From Bacillota bacterium (GTDB lineage Bacteria; Bacillota; Clostridia; Lachnospirales; Lachnospiraceae), in assembly GCA_023421505.1 (NCBI GenBank), contig JAEZTJ010000010.1, positions 1 through 25,570 on the forward strand: 25,570 bases of DNA, written 5' to 3'. This document shows, piece by piece, positions 1 through 8,363 of the stretch; positions within the stretch are counted from its first letter, which is position 1, and every line of letters begins with the position of its first letter. The position numbers were made by a program, and so were the translations under genes. The notes under the pieces are model-generated. The model ran no database searches, had not been told where the DNA came from, and worked only from the letters and a program-made list of their open reading frames with translations.

Positions 1-60
1 CTTCACTTCGATCTTTGTCAGCCTATCTAATACCTCTCGTTCAAACGTGCTTTCACCCAT
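1..60 (-). CDS. XhlA-like holin/haemolysin, N-terminus (partial)
   Basis: Only the first 20 codons are present; the gene runs off the left edge. The visible residues begin MGESTFEREVLDRLTKIEVK, which resembles the amphipathic N-terminus of XhlA-type small membrane proteins that act with a holin and endolysin in PBSX-like lysis cassettes. An AAAGGA ribosome site lies just before the ATG. Two terminators end immediately upstream, so this gene either relies on read-through or has a promoter not seen here. It marks the start of the lysis module. The family call rests on 20 residues and on position, so it is moderate. Confidence 0.6.
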   Translation of the reverse strand, partial: MGESTFEREVLDRLTKIEVK

Positions 61-83
61 ACGGTCATCCTTTCTTTTCTTGG

Positions 84-110
84 TATAATAAAGGCACCCC
101 GAAGGATGCC
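84..110 (-). terminator. Rho-independent terminator (proximal to the holin gene)
   Basis: On the minus strand a seven-pair stem (GGCATCC with GGGTGCC, one G-T pair) closes a TTCG tetraloop and is followed by TTTATTATA. It ends about 24 bases upstream of the holin start, and it follows a second terminator at 115-135. Confidence 0.8.
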
Positions 111-114
111 ATAT

Positions 115-135
115 AAAAAGGAGCCCGGAGGCCCC
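115..135 (-). terminator. Rho-independent terminator (distal)
   Basis: On the minus strand GGGGCC pairs with GGCTCC around a TCCG loop and is followed directly by TTTTT. It closes the AT-rich acyltransferase cassette. With 84-110 it forms a tandem pair. Confidence 0.85.
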
Positions 136-339
136 TAGTTTAAAATGTTATTTAGTTCGCAGTTTAATCCTATTATTAATAACCTTACCACTTAGTTTTA
201 GACCACCCTATATTCACTGAAGATACAGAGGGTACTTTATCTATATAAAACCTATAAACATTAATATACAAGCCATATGGCTAAAATAGTAAAGAAAAAC
301 ATACACCCATTTGATTGTCTGTATCAATATGCAAACCTG

Positions 340-429
340 TTAAAATATTAACATTATAATTATTAAAATAATACTAAATAATGAAATTGCTGATAGTAAC
401 TTTAAGTCTTTTAAAAAATTTTTTTTCAT
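340..429 (-). CDS. 29-residue single-pass membrane peptide
   Basis: An ATG six bases after AAAAGGGG opens a 29-codon frame. The product has a basic N-terminus (MKKNFLKDLK) followed by an uninterrupted hydrophobic stretch to the C-terminus, which predicts one membrane helix. No family is recognised. It sits alone in an AT-rich gap of about 430 bases (136-570) between the acyltransferase gene and the tandem terminators; the rest of that gap shows nothing I can support. It could be a partner of the acyltransferase, a small toxin-like or holin-like peptide, or a chance frame in AT-rich DNA. The good ribosome site and the charge pattern favour a real gene. Confidence 0.45.
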   Translation of the reverse strand: MKKNFLKDLKLLSAISLFSIILIIIMLIF

Positions 430-570
430 ACTATACCCCTTTTCATAATATTCATAAGCTATTTTTATATTGAGTTATAATTAATAAAACGACTACATGA
501 AAGTAGAATAATACCAACGAATCAAATATAATATTTTAAATTTTGTATTTATAGAGAGCTAATATTTGAG

Positions 571-1665
571 TTATTTCATAGTTGAATCTATTGTAAGTCG
601 TTTAATTACTTTTTTATAAAAATTTTTAGAAAGAATAATATTGTATGTATAATACAATGAAATTGGTATAAAAATCCCAATTACACAATTAACAATCCAG
701 TAATATTTATATCCTTTAATTCCCATTAAGCTAGCTAACTCATGATTTGGCAAATCATAAAATTTTATTATGAATAAGTTAACTAACTTAAAACATAAAA
801 AATGTAGTGTCATTATGTGCAATGAATTTTTACCTATATTAATTAATATTTTTTTATTTTTTAAGTTTTCTGATATAAACTTACTCAAAAATATATTCCA
901 ATAGATCCCCGATGCAGAACTTACTAAGAAAATGAAAATGCTTGGATAAATGTTCTCGCCTACATTAATAATATCGTATTTACTGCTAATTAAAACTGAA
1001 ACAACAAAAAACAATATTGCAACTAATGAATTAATCTTTATCTTGCTTTCATATTTTTTAAACATAAATCCACTATAAAACAACAGTATAGCCGTACAAG
1101 AGGTATTAATTTCTCGTGGCAATGTTATTCCATTATAAGATAATAGATTACCAATAACAAATATTATCACAATAATTAATATTCTAACAAGTTCTTGTTT
1201 TTTCTCAACCTTCTTAGAAATATAACTTATTATACAAAACAATATATTAACTGTAAACAAACTTATTATAAACCACGTAGCTGCAAGTAAGGGTTCGGTT
1301 CTACCAAAAGTTAAAATATCGATAAATGATTTTATAAATTCCTTAAATGTATATGGAATAATAATACTTTCTCCCTGAAACGTTGCTTTACTTTTATAAA
1401 GATTTAAATAGCAAAATATATTATGTAACAGTAAAAAGCCCAACCCATACCCTACAAATGGTAAATACAGAGTTTTTATTCTTCTTTTAACTAATTTTAA
1501 TATATCGTAAGAGTATTCCTCATCATAAAAATAACCACTAATAAAAAAAAATAATGCCATATGATATGAATAAAAAAATTTATTAGGCGCTCCCGAATGT
1601 CCAATTACAACTGCGATAATACCCAAAGCTTTCATTATATCCATATATACAATATTTTTTTTCAT
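571..1665 (-). CDS. Membrane acyltransferase, acyltransferase-3 (OafA-like) family
   Basis: A 364-residue polytopic membrane protein. The N-terminus (residues 5-23) has the family pattern DIMKALGIIAVVIGH with the conserved histidine at about residue 23, followed by FFFISGYF near residue 39 and many further hydrophobic segments. Family members transfer O-acetyl or other acyl groups to cell-surface sugars. The ATG at 1665 is chosen because GGAGG lies five bases upstream; a GTG four codons earlier falls inside that ribosome site. The gene is far more AT-rich than the tail genes and sits between the tail fibre and lysis genes, a usual place for lysogenic-conversion genes. I infer that it modifies the host cell wall or surface glycan, possibly to exclude other phages. 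The substrate cannot be read from sequence. Confidence 0.85.
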   Translation of the reverse strand: MKKNIVYMDIMKALGIIAVVIGHSGAPNKFFYSYHMALFFFISGYFYDEEYSYDILKLVKRRIKTLYLPFVGYGLGFLLLHNIFCYLNLYKSKATFQGESIIIPYTFKEFIKSFIDILTFGRTEPLLAATWFIISLFTVNILFCIISYISKKVEKKQELVRILIIVIIFVIGNLLSYNGITLPREINTSCTAILLFYSGFMFKKYESKIKINSLVAILFFVVSVLISSKYDIINVGENIYPSIFIFLVSSASGIYWNIFLSKFISENLKNKKILINIGKNSLHIMTLHFLCFKLVNLFIIKFYDLPNHELASLMGIKGYKYYWIVNCVIGIFIPISLYYTYNIILSKNFYKKVIKRLTIDSTMK

Positions 1666-2011
1666 AATTGCCTCCACTTAGTTTTATTAATTTTAAATTA
1701 TAAACCAAGAGATATAATATGTAAATATATGTTTTGTAATATTGTACCACTTAATTATCCTCAAATATATCGGAAACACTTATAAATAATTATTTCGATT
1801 AACGAATTATACCTCCTTCATTAGTGTTTTTAGCAATCTTAATCTACATTTATATTTTTAACATATATAGTTTTTACTTTTTCATATTTAATCGCATATT
1901 CCAAGTTCCACTTTATTGTTTTAACGATGGAATATAAATCATTATACTATTATGATAATTTTTTTAGACATAGATTATATTTGTCACTTGGTATTTTATT
2001 TAATATGCCAA
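1666..2011. other. AT-rich gap with no supported gene
   Basis: About 345 bases between the acyltransferase and the tail-fibre-associated gene. On the minus strand a strong ribosome-site-like string (GAAGGAGGT, 1811-1819) is present, but no ATG, GTG or TTG follows at usable distance. No hairpin plus T-run is seen. A promoter for the acyltransferase would be expected here, but the AT-richness prevents a confident choice. Confidence 0.5.
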
Positions 2012-2341
2012 TTACAAACTTTGTCCTTCGTCAAGTAAATCTATTGCGCTTGTATATTTGTTTGCTTTTAAATGTTCGTACCCTTGCTTCAGGAAATTTT
2101 TAGATGTGCTTGAAATATCAGGTATAAACTCAAAATTATCCATTATTACTAAATTGCCATCTTTTTTATCATAAATACCTATATTCAAGTAAATCTTATT
2201 CTTATTACCATTTTGATTTATTATTTTTATATAAGCATCTTCTAATACTTCATTTACGTTTTTAGTGCATACCTCATAATCTGTATATTTAAAACTTAAA
2301 TTTATCCCTGCAGGAATCAAAACATCTTGCTTTAAAGCCAT
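2012..2341 (-). CDS. Hypothetical protein next to tail fibre (possible fibre assembly or accessory protein)
   Basis: A 109-residue protein starting at an ATG five bases after AAGGAGAGG. No family is recognised. The first 75 residues look like mixed beta strands with charged loops; the last 30 (LKQGYEHLKANKYTSAIDLLDEGQS) read as a helical hairpin resembling a single TPR-like unit. It starts 22 bases after the fibre gene ends and is the last gene of the structural operon before the AT-rich cassette. Small proteins in this position are often fibre chaperones or fibre-bound subunits. That role is inferred from position only. Confidence 0.7.
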   Translation of the reverse strand: MALKQDVLIPAGINLSFKYTDYEVCTKNVNEVLEDAYIKIINQNGNKNKIYLNIGIYDKKDGNLVIMDNFEFIPDISSTSKNFLKQGYEHLKANKYTSAIDLLDEGQSL

Positions 2342-2363
2342 ATTAACCTCTCCTTATCTTGAA

Positions 2364-3944
2364 TTATGCAACAAAATTATTGCTTACATTTTTATTAACA
2401 CCAGTTCCACCATCAAATACTGTTCCACCCCGGTTATTTGTTATAATATAATAATCGCTATTTCCTGTAAGAACAGCTACCATGTTCTGTTGATGACCGT
2501 TATTAAGCACATTATTGGCTATTGTGTTATGAGAAATATCAAACTTAGAAATACCTCCTTGAATATTTACGCCTTGACCTCCAACAGTATTAGATTGGTT
2601 ATTGTCAATTATTTTACAATGGTGTATGCTAATGTTTTTACTTGCTCCAATAATATTTATACCATGAAGCCGATTATTAAATATTGTACAACCAGAAAGT
2701 TCAATAAGGTTTGATGTTTCCTCAATACTTAATCCACTAGAATTTGATGTTGCAAACCAACAGCCTTGAAAAAGTATATCTGTACAATATCCTTGAGTTT
2801 TTGAAAAGAAAGTAGATGTATCAAAATAACAATTTAAAAATTTTGAATAATGAATAGAATTACACATAAGAGGATATTGATTTCTAAATACTTCTAAATT
2901 ACTACAATTTACTGCTGTCAAGTAATCAATTCCTGTACCATCTAATAGTAAACCTATTCCCTTAGTTATATCACCACTATCTAAATGACCGTTACTTATA
3001 TATAAATCTGTAGATGCTCCAGTTCCTCCATTGGTTAACGGTACTGCCCATATTCCATGAGCACTATAAGCAATAAATGAAAACTTATCAATCCTAACTT
3101 GATTTGGGTTTATTATTTTTAGACATGTAACATTTGCACCTATTCCGTCAATGTTGAGATTGTGGATATCTAATAAATAAGGACAATTAAATTCAAGCAG
3201 CACACCATTGTTGCCATTGGCATTTTTTATTTTTAAATTATCTATACCTATGTTCTTTATCGGTGTATTGTTTTCTTTTCCAAAAATAATTGAATTTTTA
3301 TAGCTTGTTAAATCGCCACTCACGCATTGCAAAATCGAAACTTCCTGACCTTCCCCGTGAATTATTACATTGTCACGGGCTATTACTAATTTTGAGTAAT
3401 TATATGTGCCTTTAGGAATATAGACTACGCCACCTCCAGCATTAGATACATCGTTTATATAAGTTTGTATTGCAAGCTGGTCAATGTATTCGGTTAAGGC
3501 AATTGCGGTAGGATATTTTTTCTGAGCATCTGCAAGAGTAGAGTATTTTTCGCTTAACGGGTGATTTGTACCATCTCCAATAGCTTTATATGCAAAAAAT
3601 AATTTTAAATTATTAATAAAACTATGTTCGAGCATATTTTCGGTATGTTGGTTTGCACTTGAAGCCAACTGCGCATCAACATAAGGTCTCATTGCAAAAG
3701 ATTCAGGTATTGCATTCGCCAGTGCTTGCATGTCACTGTCTGAAGCGTCATGACCTGTATTTTTTATAGCTTCACCTATAGCCGATACCATTACTGATAA
3801 CTGTCTAAAAAGCTTGTTATGCATCTTAGATTTTGCAATTCCGCCGATTACACCATTTGTCCTTTGAGACTCAGCTGCATACTCTGAATCGTTCTGCATA
3901 TTTAATTTATTTGAGTTAAATTCTAAAAAATTATTAGTAGCCAT
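2364..3944 (-). CDS. Tail fibre/tailspike with right-handed beta-helix (pectate-lyase-like) domain
   Basis: A 526-residue receptor-binding protein. Residues 1-90 form an N-terminal segment of the kind that joins a fibre to the baseplate. From about residue 170 a GGGVVYIPKGTY segment begins a repeated short-strand pattern rich in N, G, I and V that continues to near the C-terminus, as in pectate-lyase-fold tailspikes. Such domains bind, and often cleave, cell-surface polysaccharides; no catalytic residues can be assigned here. The start is taken at 3944, six bases after AGGAGG; an ATG three bases earlier overlaps the previous stop as ATGATG and is equally possible. The second half is AT-rich compared with the baseplate genes, which suits frequent exchange of host-range domains. 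Confidence 0.85.
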   Translation of the reverse strand: MATNNFLEFNSNKLNMQNDSEYAAESQRTNGVIGGIAKSKMHNKLFRQLSVMVSAIGEAIKNTGHDASDSDMQALANAIPESFAMRPYVDAQLASSANQHTENMLEHSFINNLKLFFAYKAIGDGTNHPLSEKYSTLADAQKKYPTAIALTEYIDQLAIQTYINDVSNAGGGVVYIPKGTYNYSKLVIARDNVIIHGEGQEVSILQCVSGDLTSYKNSIIFGKENNTPIKNIGIDNLKIKNANGNNGVLLEFNCPYLLDIHNLNIDGIGANVTCLKIINPNQVRIDKFSFIAYSAHGIWAVPLTNGGTGASTDLYISNGHLDSGDITKGIGLLLDGTGIDYLTAVNCSNLEVFRNQYPLMCNSIHYSKFLNCYFDTSTFFSKTQGYCTDILFQGCWFATSNSSGLSIEETSNLIELSGCTIFNNRLHGINIIGASKNISIHHCKIIDNNQSNTVGGQGVNIQGGISKFDISHNTIANNVLNNGHQQNMVAVLTGNSDYYIITNNRGGTVFDGGTGVNKNVSNNFVA

Positions 3945-4501
3945 CATTCTCCTCCTATCCATAATCCGGATTCATATCCTTTTAGTGTATTGGTTAATAG
4001 GTCATAAGCAAATACCGGTTCATTGGAAATAGTATAATTAACTTCAATTCCTGCAGGCTTCGGTACTACATATCCATTGGCAATCATTTCTTTTTGTAGC
4101 TGATTGGTTCCGACTGCATAAACATCCATGGTCATATTCTGATTATCTTTAACAGAAAAGAATACCGAAGGACTCCATACCGATAAAGCATCAGACAGAG
4201 TTTCAGTTTGGCCATTCCATTGATTTAAGATGATTTTAGCTTTTAACAGAGATCTGTAATTTTCATCTGATAACACTGAACTCGAACCGTCTGTAGGTTG
4301 AAATGTAAGATATCTGCTGGCTCCTAATATCTGCCCTATTATATCAAGCTGAGCTCCTACCGTGTTATCAATATCAAATGCAGCATCAATATCTAGACCT
4401 ATGTCACATTTATTAAGCATAGCGGTTAACATGCTTCTGAACTTAGGTTTATCCGAATGTTCGGATGTTATAAGATTTAAGTATCTTTGTATGTCTGCCA
4501 T
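3944..4501 (-). CDS. Baseplate-associated tail protein, DUF2612-like
   Basis: A 185-residue protein with the N-terminal pattern QRYLNLITSEHSDKPKF and a central FDIDNTVGAQLDIIGQILGASR, which I recognise from DUF2612-type phage tail proteins. These are usually encoded between baseplate J and the fibre and are thought to link the fibre to the baseplate, like P2 gpI. The start ATG follows an AAGGG ribosome site, and the stop overlaps the fibre start. The position fits the family exactly. Confidence 0.8.
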   Translation of the reverse strand: MADIQRYLNLITSEHSDKPKFRSMLTAMLNKCDIGLDIDAAFDIDNTVGAQLDIIGQILGASRYLTFQPTDGSSSVLSDENYRSLLKAKIILNQWNGQTETLSDALSVWSPSVFFSVKDNQNMTMDVYAVGTNQLQKEMIANGYVVPKPAGIEVNYTISNEPVFAYDLLTNTLKGYESGLWIGGE

Positions 4502-4516
4502 ATAGCGCCCTTCTTT

Positions 4517-5692
4517 CTATGACACATTTACACTTATATAGTCTGCATTTCCCCTGGCTACTTCATTAAATGCCATTACAATATCATCTGTGCCCTGGGG
4601 CCCTCCATGCCTAGCCGCCGTCAGCGAAGTGATAGAGAATGCAGGATTTGAAAGTGAATTCATCGCAGACAATGCAGCTCCCCATAGGCTTGACACAGAT
4701 ACATCGTCACCGATTTTGTATGAGTTTAATAGGTTGGCTATCCTGGATTTTATATCAGCTGTTATCTGATCCGTATATCCGGAAAGCTTTTTTACATTAA
4801 CTACCACATCACTATCAACAGGTGAAGACCTGTAGAAGCGTATAGTATTTGTCTCTCCGAACGCATCTATAACATCTACAGCGGTTGTTCCGTTAGTGAA
4901 AACTCCAGGAGATTTTTTCTTAAATAAGATGTTGGCAACGTCTAAATCAGATCCTCCATCCACTACGGCAGTTATACTGTTTGACGGAAGTCCGTTATTG
5001 TCAGTTTCACTTGTATCATTTTCATATATCCTTGATTGGGTTACATTTTTTATAGTTGATAAAGAGCTTTTAAGCGTTTCCAAAACAGATAAACTCGGAC
5101 TTGCAACGGATATTGCCTGTCTTGCTCTTACCTCAGAGTCTTTTTCTACATTTTGTCCTACTGTAGCCGCTTCTATGTTTGCTACCGAATCCCATCCCAA
5201 AGTAGGCGTTACTATTTTGTTTATATCGCCTATGCTTGAAACTATTGGACCAAGAACCTGACACGTTGCAGTAACAGTTACCTCTCCGGTATTTTCTATA
5301 GTTACTGTATCAGGTAAACTCCATGAGTAACCAGTGATATCTTCGACTACTCCGTTTCTTATCTGTGTCTGAGGCGTACCAGTTAAAACAACAGGACAAG
5401 TAGAATGTATTCCTGATTTTCTGGTAATGCCGTTAAGCTTAATAATACTGTCAAGGCCTGATCCTGTAGCGGTAGAAGGTCCTCTATTGTTATATACCAT
5501 CTGCAGTAATTGCATTATGTCATATATTTTCAGCGAAAATATAGATAGCATCTGATAATCCTGACTATCATTTCCTAGGTAAATGTCCTGACCGTATATC
5601 GCTTTCATTTCATTAATTAATTCTTCAAGGATTTCCTGATAAGTTGGTATTGATAATCCTGTACTCGTGATCGTAGGCGCAGAATATGCCAT
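4517..5692 (-). CDS. Baseplate J-like protein
   Basis: A 391-residue protein matching the Baseplate_J family (P2 gpJ, Mu gp47, T4 gp6 role), a wedge component that forms the ring around the hub in contractile tails. It shows the usual N-terminal IPTYQEILEELINEMKAIYG helix, a GSGLDSIIKLNGITRKSG segment near residue 80 and a C-terminal domain of repeated beta-alpha units. The start at 5692 is chosen because GGAGG lies nine bases upstream and the ATG shares one base with the stop of the upstream gene (TAATG). Its order after the gp25-like and spike genes is that of P2/Mu-type tails. Confidence 0.92.
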   Translation of the reverse strand: MAYSAPTITSTGLSIPTYQEILEELINEMKAIYGQDIYLGNDSQDYQMLSIFSLKIYDIMQLLQMVYNNRGPSTATGSGLDSIIKLNGITRKSGIHSTCPVVLTGTPQTQIRNGVVEDITGYSWSLPDTVTIENTGEVTVTATCQVLGPIVSSIGDINKIVTPTLGWDSVANIEAATVGQNVEKDSEVRARQAISVASPSLSVLETLKSSLSTIKNVTQSRIYENDTSETDNNGLPSNSITAVVDGGSDLDVANILFKKKSPGVFTNGTTAVDVIDAFGETNTIRFYRSSPVDSDVVVNVKKLSGYTDQITADIKSRIANLLNSYKIGDDVSVSSLWGAALSAMNSLSNPAFSITSLTAARHGGPQGTDDIVMAFNEVARGNADYISVNVS

Positions 5693-6051
5693 TATAAAGT
5701 CACCTCCAATGTAACTGTTGTGCCAAAGGTTGTATTTACCGTACACCGTATCGAGTAAGCTCGGTTTACGTACGAGCTTGTAAATTCAACTATTTCGGTA
5801 ACGTTTTCCGTATTAATAATGCGATCTTGCACAACAAGATCAGCAGCATTTAAATTATCAGGGGTCCCAGATGCTCCTAAGACTCCCTGAAAGAGAGGAG
5901 TACCATCCGACTGATCTTCCCACCATTCTTCCGATAGTAATAACAGTCTCGTTTTTATTGCCTGCGCCACTGCGTCTGTGTCTGCTATAAAATCCTGCTT
6001 TCCTCGACCGAAGGGATAATCTCCTTTACTATCCAACCTCCTGTAAATCAT
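5692..6051 (-). CDS. Baseplate wedge protein, gp25/gpW-like
   Basis: A 119-residue protein of the gp25-like baseplate wedge family, related to T4 gp25 and P2 gpW, which share a fold with T6SS TssE. The visible pattern is DYPFGRGKQDFIADTDAVAQ, then RLLLLSEEWWEDQSDGTP near the middle and a beta-rich C-terminus. The protein is thought to seed sheath assembly at the baseplate. The start overlaps the spike gene stop (ATGA), and the stop overlaps the baseplate J start (TAATG), so the three genes are translationally coupled. Confidence 0.85.
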   Translation of the reverse strand: MIYRRLDSKGDYPFGRGKQDFIADTDAVAQAIKTRLLLLSEEWWEDQSDGTPLFQGVLGASGTPDNLNAADLVVQDRIINTENVTEIVEFTSSYVNRAYSIRCTVNTTFGTTVTLEVTL

Positions 6052-6602
6052 ACAATCACCCCATTTACTTTTACAGTACCATTTAAATTAACATTACCGG
6101 ATATCGTTATCTTATTAGATGCAATATCTATCTTTTGAGATCCATCTTCGGTCCGGAGCTGCGCCGATGTAGTTGAATATTCCGATATACGTTTCTTCTG
6201 ACTCCATATCCCTGGGATGCACACAGCATCGCTAAGATCATGACGACGTATCTCAATCTGATTTTGTATATCACCATGAGTAAACCATGCATCAATACAC
6301 ATATCATTGAAGATTACTAAACATTCATCATCTTTTTTGACCGGAAGAGTTAAAGCAAATCCCCCACCCCTGGGAATACAGATCGGAACATCTAACAAAA
6401 GAGGAAGTTTGGTCCATGTATTTTTGCAGTTGCCGCTTACAATATTTTCTCTTAATGCCGGTTGCACGGTGACGGTTTGTTCCGTTGAGTTAAAAGCTGT
6501 AATTATGCCCGGTATAGCAACTCTTAAATTATTCCCAAAATCCTCAAGCATTCGCCTATAAAATTCATCGGGGCTATTTGATCTTTCGCTTACTGTTAAC
6601 AA
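6048..6602 (-). CDS. Baseplate spike protein, Gp138 N-terminal-domain type
   Basis: A 184-residue protein. Residues 25-105 carry an OB-fold-like region (LRVAIPGIITAFNSTEQTV, then PLLLDVPICIPRGGGFAL) typical of the Gp138/gpV-type central spike. The C-terminal 60 residues have short regularly spaced hydrophobic strands (KIDIASNKITISGNVNLNG) that suit a trimeric beta-helix needle. It would form the membrane-puncturing tip under the hub encoded just upstream. The start is TTG, seven bases after AAGGAGG; no better start exists nearby. Confidence 0.85.
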   Translation of the reverse strand: MLTVSERSNSPDEFYRRMLEDFGNNLRVAIPGIITAFNSTEQTVTVQPALRENIVSGNCKNTWTKLPLLLDVPICIPRGGGFALTLPVKKDDECLVIFNDMCIDAWFTHGDIQNQIEIRRHDLSDAVCIPGIWSQKKRISEYSTTSAQLRTEDGSQKIDIASNKITISGNVNLNGTVKVNGVIV

Positions 6603-6614
6603 AATGTATCCTCC

Positions 6615-8024
6615 TTACCATAATGAACTTGATGTGTCGGAGACAATGGATGGTAATTTCCCGGACTGTGAAACTGTCTCGAATTCTGTATACCAATCGT
6701 TTCCTCTTGTGTCACCAACATAAGTTACTTTTATTACTCTGTAAATTCCATCGTTATCAAGAGTATATTGTGCCGTCTGGCTTGCCTTTTGAGCTCTTAC
6801 AAGTCTATTGTCTATATGTATCAATGAGTTAAGCTTTATTCTAGGGTTTAAGAGGCATTTACCCTTTACACCATAGTTTAACTGTTCAGGCACTCCAATC
6901 AATCCAGATGTCGGGTTAAGTTCAATAATTTCATTTGATTTGAGGTCTGATGCTTTTATAATATTCACTTTTCCATCTTCAAGGTAAAACGTAGCATTTT
7001 CTGATTTGGCAATTTGCCTTAGATAATTCCTGGACAGTCCAAACAATACCTTGCCTCTGGTGAGCTTCGTTTTAGATAAACTATCAGAAATAAATGCAGT
7101 CTGAGCAGATATGCTCGTCTTTTTCGAGCACGTATCAACTACATTTCTAGCCGTTTGTCCTTTAACTAACGATGAAGCAATAAAGGCACCATTATAAAAC
7201 GCATCTCCATCAATTGATATTAATGTTAGTTTATATGTATTTCCGTCCTCTTTTTCGCGGATAGGCTGCAATACATTGCCATCAAATACATTTCCGTACT
7301 GCTCTCCTTCATAACCGGCCTCTACGATTATGCGTGAGCCTTCCTGAATAACAGCATTTTCTGTTTCAGCGGAAAGATTATATATTACAACCTCGGAGTA
7401 ATTTGGTTCCATCAGAACTGTTTTTACACAGTTAAAAGTACATCTCATCGTTGTAACATCCAGGGCAACCTTATCATTGAGGCTAATCAATATCCGATAT
7501 TTTCTGCCGTATAATAAATCTTTAGTTTTGGTACTGCCTTTAACTATTTGATAATTGGTTGAAGGTAGTTCAATGTCCTGATCCAAATTAAATACAGATG
7601 ATGTTCCAGCATAATCAAAGTTTGAATTATGGTACTTATACCAAATATCCCGTCTGCGTGTAAAATCATTTGCAGGGATACCGGGTCCAACATAATTATA
7701 GGTAAATTGCGCCCAATCACCTTTTGATGTTTCCCAGTACTTTTGAATGACTAATGCAGCTACTCTCATTGAGTACTGATCGTTATTAATTGTTAAAGTT
7801 GTAAGGGATGGCAAATCAGACGGTACGAATATTCCCAATTGACTACCGGCCTTCTGGAATGCATCCATATGCCATTTTTTCCATACCTGGCCGTAACCCA
7901 GGGCGTTACCGGAATCACCTGTTTTGTTTTGTCCGCCCGTCTCAGCTTCAACAGTGGCAAGCATAATATCATTCGGGCACCCAACTGCATTTGCTTCCGA
8001 TATCGCTAATGTCTGCCAACTCAT
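6615..8024 (-). CDS. Lysozyme-like (transglycosylase) and baseplate hub fusion protein
   Basis: A 469-residue protein in two parts. Residues 1-145 look like a goose-type/Slt lysozyme domain: AEAETGG near residue 28, with E28 as the likely catalytic acid, then NALGYGQVWKKWH near 40-52 and FTYNYVGPGIP near 108. Residues 165-455 look like a gp27/gpD-type hub, with LLYGRKYRILISLND, paired beta segments and a C-terminal GIYRVIKVTYVGDTRG. The hub joins the tube to the spike, and the lysozyme part would open the cell wall during injection. The start overlaps the plug gene stop (ATGA). There is no frameshift or stop between the halves, so this is a genuine fusion. The lysozyme assignment is less sure than the hub. 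Confidence 0.8.
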   Translation of the reverse strand: MSWQTLAISEANAVGCPNDIMLATVEAETGGQNKTGDSGNALGYGQVWKKWHMDAFQKAGSQLGIFVPSDLPSLTTLTINNDQYSMRVAALVIQKYWETSKGDWAQFTYNYVGPGIPANDFTRRRDIWYKYHNSNFDYAGTSSVFNLDQDIELPSTNYQIVKGSTKTKDLLYGRKYRILISLNDKVALDVTTMRCTFNCVKTVLMEPNYSEVVIYNLSAETENAVIQEGSRIIVEAGYEGEQYGNVFDGNVLQPIREKEDGNTYKLTLISIDGDAFYNGAFIASSLVKGQTARNVVDTCSKKTSISAQTAFISDSLSKTKLTRGKVLFGLSRNYLRQIAKSENATFYLEDGKVNIIKASDLKSNEIIELNPTSGLIGVPEQLNYGVKGKCLLNPRIKLNSLIHIDNRLVRAQKASQTAQYTLDNDGIYRVIKVTYVGDTRGNDWYTEFETVSQSGKLPSIVSDTSSSLW

Positions 8025-8359
8025 ACACTATCACCCCACAATAAAAAATGATCTACTCCCAAGCTTATATCATTGGGAATATCAAGCTCTGAATTACTGG
8101 CATTTACAATAAATGCACTGCCGATGTTAAGATATTGATATTGTCCCAGGATATCAGCTGCAGGATAGTCTCCTTGAACCAGAGGAAGTGAATCTATAAG
8201 GAGATTGCCGTTACCGTCCGAAATTGTCATAACCCAATAATTTGCGATGGAATTATACCGTATTGCGAGCCCCAAGGTTATATTTTCATTATTGATTGGT
8301 AACGTTATAGTTAAAGACTGATTCGGATCAGCAGTAAGGGGTACAATCTTATAGGCCAT
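8021..8359 (-). CDS. Baseplate plug protein (Pam3 gp18/DUF6983-like)
   Basis: A 112-residue, mostly beta protein starting at ATG 8359, eight bases after GGAGG and just past the upstream stop. It has the pattern I associate with small baseplate plug proteins of Pam3-type myophages: a P-x-x-x-Q-S-L-T-I-T-L opening, a central YWVMTISDGNGN turn with LLIDSLPLVQGDYP, and a C-terminal hydrophobic ending. Its position between the Dit-like protein and the hub supports this. The family call is from memory of the motif and the gene order. Confidence 0.65.
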   Translation of the reverse strand: MAYKIVPLTADPNQSLTITLPINNENITLGLAIRYNSIANYWVMTISDGNGNLLIDSLPLVQGDYPAADILGQYQYLNIGSAFIVNASNSELDIPNDISLGVDHFLLWGDSV

Positions 8360-8363
8360 ATTA

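Noticed and set aside
241..327. 28-codon hydrophobic frame from a TTG on the minus strand, just downstream of the 29-residue peptide
   Set aside because: Only a weak AGG precedes the TTG and the DNA is very AT-rich, so hydrophobic frames are expected by chance.
4896..5261. Plus-strand open frames across the structural region, such as this one opposite baseplate J
   Set aside because: They lie opposite confident minus-strand genes, lack ribosome sites and have shadow-like composition.
7793..7990. Minus-strand frame inside the lysozyme-hub gene
   Set aside because: It is an out-of-frame shadow of a well-supported gene without its own ribosome site.
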